Position numbers and translations under genes: made by a program. The notes beneath the pieces are model-generated. The model was given only the letters and a program-made list of their open reading frames with translations. It ran no database searches and had not been told where the DNA came from. From positions 1 through 32,715 of the forward strand of contig CATWUX010000007.1 of assembly GCA_958354085.1 (NCBI GenBank): a stretch of 32,715 nucleotides of DNA. The letters are read 5' to 3'. Source of the DNA: an uncultured Oscillospiraceae bacterium (lineage in GTDB: Bacteria; Bacillota; Clostridia; Oscillospirales; Acutalibacteraceae). The first letter of the stretch is position 1; each line of letters begins with the position of its first letter. This document shows positions 23,901-30,708 of the stretch, in pieces.

Positions 23901-24059
23901 CGCGCACAGGTATGCCTGACCGTCAGCGGGCTCCTGCGCGGCGTGGAAGAATGCGATCTGCTGGAACAGCCGCAAAATACCCTGCCCCATCACGACAGCG
24001 AATTTTCCTTTGTCCTCCGCCCGTATGAGATCAAGACCTTCCGCCTGCTGATGGAATAA
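20961..24059 (+). CDS. GH38 alpha-mannosidase
   Basis: 1032 residues. The start is set at the ATG 20961 (AAAGGAAA upstream); the frame is open 60 codons further up, but that part lies in the GH130 gene and is Arg-rich out-of-frame sequence. Zinc ligands fit GH38: His242 and Asp244 in GHTHIDVAWWW, Asp354 in LPDVFGYSGALPQ (also the catalytic nucleophile) and His572 in LNQFHDILPGSSI. The N-terminal 230 residues are a beta-rich domain, then the catalytic barrel, a three-helix region and C-terminal beta-sandwiches, as in large bacterial cytosolic enzymes. It releases alpha-linked mannose. No signal peptide. With GH130 it would dismantle imported mannosides; linkage preference is unknown. Confidence 0.94.
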   Translation: MFIKERIQVICDQLKKWRLSRRLPLTEWEYKDGNFIYPRDAEEADSAWLPFDSRTMHWYGPDAHKWFKTSFTVPPELDGKPLWLIVHTQIDEWDDAKNPQFLLFVDGIVSQGLDMNHREVLLTRTACAGQTYRLDLQAYTGTLHSDFRLIGEIAVLDEAVNALYYDLWMPLCAFSRMDEQDKRRIDIETVLNDTINLLDLRRPHSPEFARSVTDARAYIQKALYQDMAGCRDIVATCIGHTHIDVAWWWTVAQTREKVARSFATVLKLMEEYPEYRFMSSQPQLYLFLKERYPELYARVKQRVAEGRWEPEGGMWLEADCNLTSGESLVRQFLYGKRFFREEFGVDNRILWLPDVFGYSGALPQIMKKCGIDYFMTTKLSWNQINKIPADTLRWRGIDGTEVLAHFITTLGVGQEKEKFFTTYNGILHPDAIMGGWERYQNKDINHDILIAFGYGDGGGGPTREMLEVAQRMEKGVRGIPCVRQAFARRYFEELEQRVAGNRRLPVWVGEFYFEYHRGTYTSMARNKRANRQCEQLLMDLELLSVTARLCGLRYPREELEQMWKTVLLNQFHDILPGSSIREVYEVTREEYAQVLAQGQQLLHERLCAVAGEGTAFTVFNTLCWERDDMVWLDNVQADALADADGHHYPLQHTADGAVAYLRGLPAKGWRSYAPVREAHTDGAVSAFAIADDRIETPFYRAVFDENGFIASLYDKENGREVFLEGAVGNRLCVYEDKPIYYDNWDIDAYYTEKSWDVTALVSSEWVENGPVMATLVQERRFSNSLLRQRIRFYAHSRRIDFETWVDWQESQQLLKVHFPVDVHTDEATFDIQFGNVTRKTHKNTSWDQARFESCAHRWIDVSEGAYGVSLLNDCKYGHSVDGTDMALTLIKSGIEPNPTTDQEQHVFTYALYPHAGGWREAHTPQEAAKLNQPAHVVRGGSVGMIGSLLRTDCPHAVVDTVKQAEDGNGVIVRIYENENTRAQVCLTVSGLLRGVEECDLLEQPQNTLPHHDSEFSFVLRPYEIKTFRLLME

Positions 24060-24067
24060 AACGAAAC

Positions 24068-24107
24068 AACGCCGTCCGGTCTCCTCTGCGGAGCGCCGGC
24101 CGGCGTT
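24068..24107. terminator. Terminator between GH38 and the HAD/TIM-barrel gene
   Basis: AACGCCG-T-CCGG (24068-24079) pairs with CCGG-C-CGGCGTT (24096-24107) with one internal mismatch, and the loop holds a small nested stem. Tails are TTTCTCT on the plus strand and GTTTCGTTTT on the minus strand, so it can serve both convergent genes. Confidence 0.6.
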
Positions 24108-24216
24108 TCTCTGCGCTGTCATTCGGTTTTATGGGTACGATACTGTCAGCGCATCTCTCACGTAATAGGTTATCGATGATGAAAAGTAGAATATTGTATT
24201 TATCAAATGAAGAACG

Positions 24217-25743
24217 TCAACCTTGGCTTTTCTCTTGGAGAGCCGTTATGCGCGCACTAAGATGTTTTGCGGTTAATGCGGAAAAGTTTAACGCATGCTG
24301 CATCAGCTCTCCGCTGTCACGATACCTATTTAAAAATTTAAATACTTCCAATGTTAATTCGCCATTATACTTTATGTCTGCTAAGCTTTGAACAATAGTA
24401 TTCCAATTCAAGCTGCCAAGATAGGGCAACAGGTGCGCATCGCTGATAAAATTATTGTCTTGCACATGTAAAACTTTTAATGTATTGCAATCAAAATTAC
24501 GAATAAACTCATCCGGCTGATTCCCTGTTAACGCCGCATGGCCTATGTCTACGCATGCCACAAACCAATCGGAATTCAGCCTGACTAACAGTTCATTTAA
24601 CAATGCGGGTGTTCCTAAAAAGCGATTGGAAAAATGATTCGGTTTTTCGTTGACAAATAAATTTTCTATTGCAATTTTGATGCCGATTTTTTTACAATAA
24701 GGCTCCAGACTTTTATAGAATTTATAATTGAAGTCTACAATATCATTTTCCGTGTATACAGCATGAACTACAATGTATTTTGCTCCCATGATCGCCGCGC
24801 TTTCCATTGATCGCACAATTTTAAGGAACTGCCTGTTATCCAAAGTAAAAGCATCGTCACAGGTTATTGTAAAGGGCGCATGAGCCTGGTTGCATTCTAT
24901 ATTTGCTTCATCCAATAATCCCCTTACATACTGAGCATATGTCACATAGTTTTCTCCGAGAAGTTTTTCCTCCCGCTCGCTGCTTTGTCCGTAAAAAGAA
25001 TAATCAACGCAGTCAAAACCAGCTTCTTTCAGCATTTTAATTGCTTCCGGCTCACCGAAGCATCTGGTTAAGATATAATTTTCTATACTGATTTTCATTT
25101 TCCTATTCTCCCTTTGAATCGGTATTTCACGAAAATCGCTTATGTAAAAATCCGCTGCTTTTTTCAGCTTATCCACGTAATCTTCGGAAAGCCGGTCATA
25201 TACACCGATTGTGTTCATGCCGGCTTTTTGCGCAGTGACCACGGCGGTGTAATTATCATCTACCAAAACGCATTCCGAAACCTTTACGTTTAAGCGGTCG
25301 GCAACCGCCGTATATAAAGCAGTCTCCGACTTGGTGTAATGAAAATCGTCGATTGACCACACATGATCAAACAAGTCATAAATGCCGTGCCTTTTCAAGC
25401 ACACATCCAAATAACAATGCGGTGAAGCCGTCAGGACATTCAGACTGTGACCGGCTTCTTTCAGATGCTTAAGAGTTTCCGGAACATAGGACTTGAGGGG
25501 GACATTGACGGAATATTCCGTGCACAGCTTGTTGTGTACGTCTGCCAGATATTCTTCAAGGGTTGTTTTCAGCCCCAGCGATACCGTGTATTGCGACGCT
25601 TTGACATTTCCGAGAGGGGTGATTGTCTGGACAAAATTATCGGGACAGGGAATACCTGCCTCGTGTAAAGCCTGCATATGAACGCCTGCCCAAATCGGCA
25701 TGGAATCAACTAATGTTCCGTCAAAGTCAAATAAATAGATCAT
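24217..25743 (-). CDS. HAD-superfamily hydrolase fused to a sugar isomerase/epimerase-like TIM barrel
   Basis: 508 residues from the ATG at 25743 (GAGGTAATC upstream). Residues 1-205 are a HAD-IA phosphatase/phosphomutase-like domain: nucleophile Asp6 and Asp8 in LFDFDGTLVDS, Thr in NVLTASPH, and the acidic motif VLVDDNYTAV. Residues 216-508 are a xylose-isomerase-like TIM barrel with metal-site residues in KIAIENLFV, CVDIGHAALTG and LTLEVFKFL. Between them lies an in-frame ATG (25098) preceded by GGGAG nine bases upstream, an intact translation start for the barrel alone. The barrel half is clearly A+T-rich (16 to 26 G/C in sampled 60-base lines) against about 28 of 60 in the HAD half. This looks like a gene fusion, possibly acquired. 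Substrates are unknown; sugar phosphate chemistry is likely from both families. Confidence 0.85.
   Translation of the reverse strand: MIYLFDFDGTLVDSMPIWAGVHMQALHEAGIPCPDNFVQTITPLGNVKASQYTVSLGLKTTLEEYLADVHNKLCTEYSVNVPLKSYVPETLKHLKEAGHSLNVLTASPHCYLDVCLKRHGIYDLFDHVWSIDDFHYTKSETALYTAVADRLNVKVSECVLVDDNYTAVVTAQKAGMNTIGVYDRLSEDYVDKLKKAADFYISDFREIPIQRENRKMKISIENYILTRCFGEPEAIKMLKEAGFDCVDYSFYGQSSEREEKLLGENYVTYAQYVRGLLDEANIECNQAHAPFTITCDDAFTLDNRQFLKIVRSMESAAIMGAKYIVVHAVYTENDIVDFNYKFYKSLEPYCKKIGIKIAIENLFVNEKPNHFSNRFLGTPALLNELLVRLNSDWFVACVDIGHAALTGNQPDEFIRNFDCNTLKVLHVQDNNFISDAHLLPYLGSLNWNTIVQSLADIKYNGELTLEVFKFLNRYRDSGELMQHALNFSALTAKHLSARITALQEKSQG
25096..25112 (-). promoter_or_regulatory. Internal Shine-Dalgarno and ATG at the HAD/TIM junction
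   Basis: GGGAG (25112-25108), nine bases, then ATG (25098-25096) in frame with the fusion. It could give a separate TIM-barrel protein of about 293 residues beginning MKISIENYILTRC. Confidence 0.55.
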
Positions 25744-25788
25744 GATTACCTCGAACGTTCTTGAAAATCTGTTTTTTAACCCCAAAAC

Positions 25789-25797
25789 AGTATAGCA
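25789..25797 (-). promoter_or_regulatory. Extended -10 promoter of the HAD/TIM gene
   Basis: Minus-strand TGC-TATACT (25797-25789), about 40 bases before the ATG; no good -35 box at 16-18 bases. Confidence 0.4.
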
Positions 25798-25844
25798 TAT
25801 TGTTCCGGCATTTTCTACTTATAAAATCCATAAAAGTACCCTGC

Positions 25845-25876
25845 AAAAATGACCGGCCTTTAACCAGCCGGTCATT
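25845..25876 (-). terminator. Intrinsic terminator of the Na/Pi cotransporter gene
   Basis: Ten-bp stem AATGACCGGC/GCCGGTCATT (25867-25876 and 25848-25857), loop of nine, then TTTTTGC on the minus strand, 12 bases past the stop. Confidence 0.85.
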
Positions 25877-25887
25877 CCCGTTTTTCG

Positions 25888-27513
25888 TTACCGCCCGTTG
25901 TCTGCGTCGTAGGCGGCGTACATGATGTTGGTCGCGTGGTCGGATACGCGCTCGAGGTCGGTCAGGATGTCAATATACAGCATACCCGTTTCCGGCGAGC
26001 ATTCCAATGCGTTGAGCCGCTGGACGTGGTGTCCGCGCAGCTTCAACACCAAATCGTCTATCTCCTCTTCCTGCTCCACAATGCTGTCGGATACCGCCTG
26101 ATTGGGCTGGAAATTCATAAAGAATGCGATCGACTCATCCATAATGCGCAGAACGCGGTCGCACATATCGCGCATTTCCTTGAGTGCGTTTTCCGAAAAC
26201 GGCGGCTGATCGCCGAAGTTCTGCGAATATTCCAGAATATTTTCCGCATGGTCGCCCATACGTTCCAGATCGTTGACCACATGGAACAGCGAGCCCACCA
26301 GCCGGTTATCCCGTTCCATCAGATCCAGCGCATGAATCTTGACCAGATACCCGGTAATATTATGGTTCAGATAGTTGATCACCTTTTCGTTCTGCTGAAT
26401 CTGCTGTGCATGCGTCGGATTCGGCTTAAAGAACACCTCCACCGCCAACGCAAAGTTGCCGCGCACGATCTGCGCCATACGCTGCACTTCCTTGAATACC
26501 TGCGCCACTGCGATGGACGGCGTGCTGAGGATGCGCTCGTCCAGATAATGCAGCTGCATCTCCTCATAGGCGGTATCCTTGCCCGGCACCAGCCGGATCG
26601 CCAGCTTGACCAGACATTGTGCAAACGGCAGCAGCACCAGCGTGGACACCACATTGAAACCGATATGCGCCAGCGAAATCTGCATGACCGGATTGTCGGT
26701 CATGCTCTCGATCAGCGAGACATACGGCAGGAACATACAGATCGGAACAAAAAGTATCGTGCCGATCACGTTAAACAGCAAATGCAGAACCGCCGCGCGC
26801 TTGCCGGCACGGTTGGTACCGATCGACGCCAGCAGCGCCGTCGCGCAGGTACCGATGTTCTGGCCGAACAGCACATAAATCACATTGCCAAGCCCCAACG
26901 CGCCGCTGCCGACCAGTGCCTGAATAATACCGACCGAAGCGGATGAGGATTGGATGACCGCCGTCAACACTGCGCCGGCCAGCACGCCCAGCAAGGGATT
27001 GTCGCTGAACTGCGTCATCAGCCGGCCGAATTCCGGCACATCCTTGAGCACCTTCATCGCGCCGGACATACCTTCCATACCGGTGAACAGAATACCGAAG
27101 CCAACCAGTACCATACCGATATGCTGCACCACTTTTTTCTTCAAAAACAGCAGCAAAATCACGCCGCCGAACACCAAAAGCGGACTGATATAGCTGATTT
27201 TCAACCCGATCAGGAAGCTGGTTACGGTCGTGCCGATATTCGCCCCCATGATGATATAGACCGCCTGCTCCAGCTTGAGCAAGCCGGCGTTCAAAAAGCC
27301 GACCACCATCACCGTCGTCGCCGAGGAGGATTGGATCGCACCGGTGACTACAAGACCGGTGAGCACCCCCAGCAGCGGATTTGACGTGATCTTTTCCAGC
27401 AGCTTTTTCAGACTGGATCCCGCCACCAATTCCAGACCGTCGCCCATCAGCTTCATTCCGAACAGGAAAAGCCCCAAACCGCCCAACAACTGCAACACGT
27501 TGGTAATTCCCAC
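25888..27513 (-). CDS. Na+/phosphate cotransporter family protein with PhoU-like domain
   Basis: 541 residues with a GTG start at 27513, chosen because GGAGGAGG lies seven bases upstream; the frame is open 59 codons further but runs through the promoter. Residues 1-320 are an NptA/YjbB-type membrane domain with the two inverted Na/Pi repeats, each carrying QSSSA (61-65 in GAIQSSSATTV and 188-192 in AVIQSSSASVG) and several helices each. Residues about 340-541 form a PhoU-like helical bundle with the repeated acidic motifs NDLERMGDHAENI and TDLERVSDHATNI that bind metal. YjbB-type proteins export or balance phosphate. A direct repeat like a PhoP box lies at the promoter, which points to phosphate control. 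Confidence 0.93.
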   Translation of the reverse strand: MGITNVLQLLGGLGLFLFGMKLMGDGLELVAGSSLKKLLEKITSNPLLGVLTGLVVTGAIQSSSATTVMVVGFLNAGLLKLEQAVYIIMGANIGTTVTSFLIGLKISYISPLLVFGGVILLLFLKKKVVQHIGMVLVGFGILFTGMEGMSGAMKVLKDVPEFGRLMTQFSDNPLLGVLAGAVLTAVIQSSSASVGIIQALVGSGALGLGNVIYVLFGQNIGTCATALLASIGTNRAGKRAAVLHLLFNVIGTILFVPICMFLPYVSLIESMTDNPVMQISLAHIGFNVVSTLVLLPFAQCLVKLAIRLVPGKDTAYEEMQLHYLDERILSTPSIAVAQVFKEVQRMAQIVRGNFALAVEVFFKPNPTHAQQIQQNEKVINYLNHNITGYLVKIHALDLMERDNRLVGSLFHVVNDLERMGDHAENILEYSQNFGDQPPFSENALKEMRDMCDRVLRIMDESIAFFMNFQPNQAVSDSIVEQEEEIDDLVLKLRGHHVQRLNALECSPETGMLYIDILTDLERVSDHATNIMYAAYDADNGR

Positions 27514-27564
27514 GCGGCAACCTCCTCCAGCATCCGTCCTGCGAATACGCACAAATTTGTTATT

Positions 27565-27596
27565 ATTATAGGGCACCAATGTTAAGGCAATGTTAA
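27565..27596 (-). promoter_or_regulatory. Promoter with PhoP-box-like direct repeat
   Basis: Minus-strand TTAACA (27596-27591), five bases, TTAACA (27585-27580), then TATAAT (27570-27565). The repeat replaces a normal -35 box (ACATTG at the expected place). Two TTAACA motifs with an 11-base period match the Bacillus PhoP-binding pattern, and the gene driven is a phosphate transporter. Confidence 0.6.
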
Positions 27597-27673
27597 AAAA
27601 CGCGAAAAAAGATTGATTTTCGGAAATTTTCGGCTTTCCTGTCGCCCTCCGCCCATTCACTCTATACACACAA

Positions 27674-27691
27674 AATGAATATTTATTCATT
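27674..27691. promoter_or_regulatory. ArgR (ARG) box upstream of argG
   Basis: AATGAATATTTATTCATT matches the 18-bp ARG box consensus wnTGAATwwwwATTCAnw at every fixed position. It lies about 205 bases upstream of argG and 140 bases upstream of its best promoter. Confidence 0.75.
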
Positions 27692-27734
27692 CATACTGCC
27701 TTTTTTGCAAAAAAGCATTTGCGGATTTTCACAA

Positions 27735-27752
27735 ATTCTCTTTGCAGAGAAT
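27735..27752. repeat. Inverted repeat between the ARG box and the argG promoter
   Basis: ATTCTCT-TTGC-AGAGAAT, perfect 7-bp arms. It is an operator candidate for an unidentified protein; it does not fit the ARG box. Confidence 0.4.
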
Positions 27753-27785
27753 ACGCAGTTGTGCATTATAGCAGAAATTCACTTT

Positions 27786-27803
27786 TTAGTATAATTATTC
27801 ACG
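27786..27803. promoter_or_regulatory. Possible weak second ARG box
   Basis: The right half ATTCA and the AATT centre fit, but the left half reads AGTAT instead of TGAAT. It sits 112 bases from the strong box and 9 bases before the argG -35 box. Confidence 0.35.
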
Positions 27804-27811
27804 TTTTCTAC

Positions 27812-27840
27812 TTGCAATTTAAAAGCAGGACAGCTATAAT
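27812..27840 (+). promoter_or_regulatory. Sigma-A promoter of the arginine operon
   Basis: TTGCAA (27812-27817), 17-base spacer, TATAAT (27835-27840), giving a leader of about 32 bases with AAAGGAG before argG. Across the gene-free stretch 27514-27878 the other items are the PhoP-like repeat, the two ARG boxes and the inverted repeat. Confidence 0.8.
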
Positions 27841-27878
27841 ACTATCAAACGAACCAAACAACAAAGGAGCGACTGAAA

Positions 27879-29090
27879 ATGGATTCCATCAAAAAAGTAG
27901 TATTGGCCTATTCCGGCGGCTTGGATACGTCCATTATTATTCCCTGGTTAAAGGAAAACTATAACAACTGCGAAGTCATCGCGGTGGCTGCCGATGTCGG
28001 ACAGGGGAAAGAGCTGTCCGGCCTGCACGAAAAAGCGCTCAAAACCGGCGCCTCCAAGCTGTACATAGAAGACCTCAAGCAGGAATTCGTGGATGAATTC
28101 ATATTCCCGACCGTAAAAGCCGGTGCGGTGTACGAAAATCAGTATCTGCTGGGCACCTCCTTTGCGCGGCCGATCATCGCCAAGCGGATCGTGGAGATCG
28201 CGCTGAAGGAAGGCGCGGACGCGATTGCACACGGCTGCACCGGTAAGGGCAACGATCAGGTGCGGTTTGAGCTGGCGATCAAAGCCTTTGCCCCGAAAAT
28301 GAAGATCATCGCGCCGTGGCGGATCTGGGATCTCAAATCCAGAGAGGAAGAAATCGCTTATGCCGAAGCGCGCAATATCCCGCTGAATATTACCCGGGAA
28401 ACCAACTATTCCAAGGACAAGAACCTGTGGCATCTGTCTCACGAGGGACTTGACCTGGAGGATCCCGCCAACGAGCCGAAATACGACGAAATCCTCGAAA
28501 TGGGTGTTTCCCCCGAAAAGGCGCCGGACAAAGCCACCTATATCACGCTTTCCTTTGAAAAAGGCGTGCCGGTCGCGCTGGACGGCGTGAAGATGAACGG
28601 CGTCGCGCTCATCGAAAAGCTCAACGAGCTGGGCGGCGCCAACGGCATCGGTCTGGTGGACATGGTGGAAAATCGGCTGGTCGGCATGAAGAGCCGCGGC
28701 GTGTACGAAACGCCCGGCGGTTCCATCCTCTATAAAGCGCACGAGGCGCTGGAAACCCTGTGCCTCGACCGCGACACCATGCACTACAAGCAGCAGATGG
28801 TCGCCGGCAAATTCAGCGAGCTGGTCTATTACGGTCAATGGTACACCCCCCTGCGGGAGGCGCTGTCCGCGTTCGTGGACAGCACGCAGGAGCACGTCAC
28901 CGGCGACGTCAAGCTCAAGCTGTATAAAGGCAACATGATCCTCGCCGGCATCACCTCGCCGTACTCCCTGTACGATGAAGAGATCGCCACCTTTGACGAG
29001 GATAACGTCTACGATCAGATGGACAGTCAGGGCTTCATCAACCTGTTTGGCTTGCCGATCAAGGTGCAGGCGCTCAAGCAGGGCAAATAA
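27879..29090 (+). CDS. argG: Argininosuccinate synthase
   Basis: 403 residues, full length for the family. It joins citrulline and aspartate with ATP to argininosuccinate, the penultimate step of arginine synthesis. The ATP pyrophosphatase P-loop AYSGGLDTS is at residues 10-18, followed by GCTGKGNDQVRFE and TRETNYSKDKNLWHLSHEG, the citrulline/aspartate-binding blocks, and TPGGSILYKAHEALE-type C-terminal sequence (ETPGGSILYKAHEAL). ATG at 27879 after AAAGGAG. It opens argG-argH-argC-argJ and lies downstream of an ARG box, so arginine repression through ArgR is likely. The enzyme is cytoplasmic and homotetrameric in known members. Confidence 0.98.
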   Translation: MDSIKKVVLAYSGGLDTSIIIPWLKENYNNCEVIAVAADVGQGKELSGLHEKALKTGASKLYIEDLKQEFVDEFIFPTVKAGAVYENQYLLGTSFARPIIAKRIVEIALKEGADAIAHGCTGKGNDQVRFELAIKAFAPKMKIIAPWRIWDLKSREEEIAYAEARNIPLNITRETNYSKDKNLWHLSHEGLDLEDPANEPKYDEILEMGVSPEKAPDKATYITLSFEKGVPVALDGVKMNGVALIEKLNELGGANGIGLVDMVENRLVGMKSRGVYETPGGSILYKAHEALETLCLDRDTMHYKQQMVAGKFSELVYYGQWYTPLREALSAFVDSTQEHVTGDVKLKLYKGNMILAGITSPYSLYDEEIATFDEDNVYDQMDSQGFINLFGLPIKVQALKQGK

Positions 29091-29120
29091 GCTTACGCAT
29101 CCCACCCCCATACTTCCGCG

Positions 29121-29144
29121 GGCTGCCGATGAAAGTCGGCAGCC
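29121..29144 (+). repeat. Hairpin between argG and argH
   Basis: GGCTGCCGA/TCGGCAGCC, a perfect 9-bp stem with loop TGAAAG. The following bases (TCCGGTCGTCTTT) are not a proper T-tract, so it more likely sets mRNA processing or partial termination. Confidence 0.5.
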
Positions 29145-29178
29145 TCCGGTCGTCTTTCAGAAAGGTTGATACACAGCA

Positions 29179-30561
29179 ATGAAACTATGGGCAGGACGGT
29201 TCCAGAAAGAAATCGACAGCAAAACCAACGACTTCAATTCCTCCATTTCGTTTGACTGCCGCATGGCGCAGGAGGATATCACCGGCAGCATGGCGCACGC
29301 CGCGATGCTGGCGGCGCAGGGCATCCTGTCCGCGCAGGACAACCAGCAAATTCAGGACGGATTGGCGGGCATCGCCGCCGATCTGCGCTCCGGCGCGCTG
29401 GCGATCGATCCGAACGCCGAGGACATCCACACCTTTGTTGAGGGCGAGCTGACCGCCCGCATCGGAGACGCCGGCAAGCGTCTGCACACCGGCCGCAGCC
29501 GCAACGATCAGGTGGCGCTGGATATCCGCCTGTACCTCAAAAACGCGGTCGCGCCGCTGCGCGGACAGCTGCTGGAGCTGCTCGGCGTGCTGGCAAAGCA
29601 GGCGGAAACCCACGCCGCGGTCATCCTGCCCGGCTATACGCATCTCCAACGGGCGCAGCCGATCACCTTTGGCCACCATCTGCTTGCTTATGCGGAAATG
29701 TTCCGCCGCGACATCGGCCGTCTGGACGACGCCGTGCGCCGCATGGACGTCTCGCCGCTGGGCAGCGGCGCGCTGGCCTCCACCACCTACCCGCTCGACC
29801 GGCAGGCCGTTGCCGCGGTGCTGGGGATGCGCGGCGTAACGGCAAACTCGCTGGACGGCGTTTCCGACCGCGATTTCGCCGTGGAGCTGGCGGCGGCGCT
29901 GTCGCTGATCATGGTGCATTTGTCCCGTTTTTCGGAGGAGATCATCCTCTGGTGCTCGTGGGAATTTAAATTCATCGAACTGGACGACGCGTTTTCCACC
30001 GGCTCGTCCATCATGCCGCAGAAGAAAAACCCGGATATCGCCGAGCTGGTGCGCGGCAAATCCGGCCGTGTGTTCGGCGATCTGATGACGCTGCTCACCG
30101 TCATGAAGGGGCTGCCGCTTGCCTACAACAAAGATATGCAGGAGGACAAGGAAGCCATTTTTGACGCGCTGGACACGGTGCGGATGTGCCTGACCGCGTT
30201 CATACCGATGGTGGACACCATGACGGTGCTGCCGGACAATATGTGCAAAGCGGCAGCCGGCGGCTTCATCAACGCCACCGACTGCGCCGACTACCTCGTC
30301 GGCAAGGGGCTGCCCTTCCGCGACGCGTACAAAGCGACCGGCACGCTGGTCGCACGCTGCATCGCCTTGGGACAGACGCTGGAAACCCTGCCTCTGCCGG
30401 AATATCAAGCGGTTTGCCCGCTGTTCGATGAGGGCGTGTACGAGGCGATCGCGCTGGAACGCTGCGTGTCATTGCGCCGCGTATACGGCGGCCCCGCTCC
30501 CGAAAATGTGCGCGCGCAAGCCGCGCAGCTGCAGCAATGGATCCGGGATACCGCCGATTGA
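29179..30561 (+). CDS. argH: Argininosuccinate lyase
   Basis: 460 residues, normal length. It splits argininosuccinate into arginine and fumarate, the last step of the pathway. The superfamily signature loop GSSIMPQKKNPD with the catalytic Ser lies near residue 275; other blocks are EDIHTFVEGELT, LHTGRSRNDQVALD near 100 and PGYTHLQRAQPITFGHH with the conserved His near 155. ATG at 29179 with AAAGG about 13 bases upstream. It follows argG by 88 bases and is followed by an intrinsic terminator, so argC expression needs readthrough or another start. Confidence 0.98.
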   Translation: MKLWAGRFQKEIDSKTNDFNSSISFDCRMAQEDITGSMAHAAMLAAQGILSAQDNQQIQDGLAGIAADLRSGALAIDPNAEDIHTFVEGELTARIGDAGKRLHTGRSRNDQVALDIRLYLKNAVAPLRGQLLELLGVLAKQAETHAAVILPGYTHLQRAQPITFGHHLLAYAEMFRRDIGRLDDAVRRMDVSPLGSGALASTTYPLDRQAVAAVLGMRGVTANSLDGVSDRDFAVELAAALSLIMVHLSRFSEEIILWCSWEFKFIELDDAFSTGSSIMPQKKNPDIAELVRGKSGRVFGDLMTLLTVMKGLPLAYNKDMQEDKEAIFDALDTVRMCLTAFIPMVDTMTVLPDNMCKAAAGGFINATDCADYLVGKGLPFRDAYKATGTLVARCIALGQTLETLPLPEYQAVCPLFDEGVYEAIALERCVSLRRVYGGPAPENVRAQAAQLQQWIRDTAD

Positions 30562-30612
30562 TGGCAGCCGGCGGTTCAACAACTCGCCCGCGCATAAACC
30601 ACCGTATTGCCG

Positions 30613-30651
30613 AGCGGCGGTTCCGAGAGGAAGCGCAACCGCCGCTTTTTT
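30613..30651 (+). terminator. Intrinsic terminator between argH and argC
   Basis: AGCGGCGGTT (30613-30622) pairs with AACCGCCGCT (30637-30646), loop of 14, then six T. It is a full terminator inside the arginine cluster. Confidence 0.8.
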
Positions 30652-30658
30652 CACTAAC

Positions 30659-30698
30659 GTTTTGTGTCCTGTTCGGACGCAAAACCCGGAAAGGACAC
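30659..30698 (+). promoter_or_regulatory. Two alternative hairpins in the argC leader
   Basis: Hairpin A: 30659-30669 pairs with 30675-30685, 11 bp with one G-U and loop TGTTC. Hairpin B: GTGTCC (30664-30669) pairs with GGACAC (30693-30698). They share GTGTCC and exclude each other; B covers part of the argC ribosome-binding site (GGAAAGGA). Confidence 0.45.
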
Positions 30699-30708
30699 GA
30701 ATTTTTCT

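Noticed and set aside
25753..25760. GAACGTTC as a LexA site before the HAD/TIM gene
   Set aside because: The Bacillus-type LexA box needs four bases between CGAAC and GTTCG; here the halves touch.
27514..27690. 59-codon N-terminal extension of the Na/Pi cotransporter
   Set aside because: It would run through the TATAAT box and the TTAACA repeats, and GGAGGAGG marks the GTG at 27513.
27948..30408. Long minus-strand frames opposite argG and argH
   Set aside because: They are mirror images of well-supported arginine genes with no start signals or domains.
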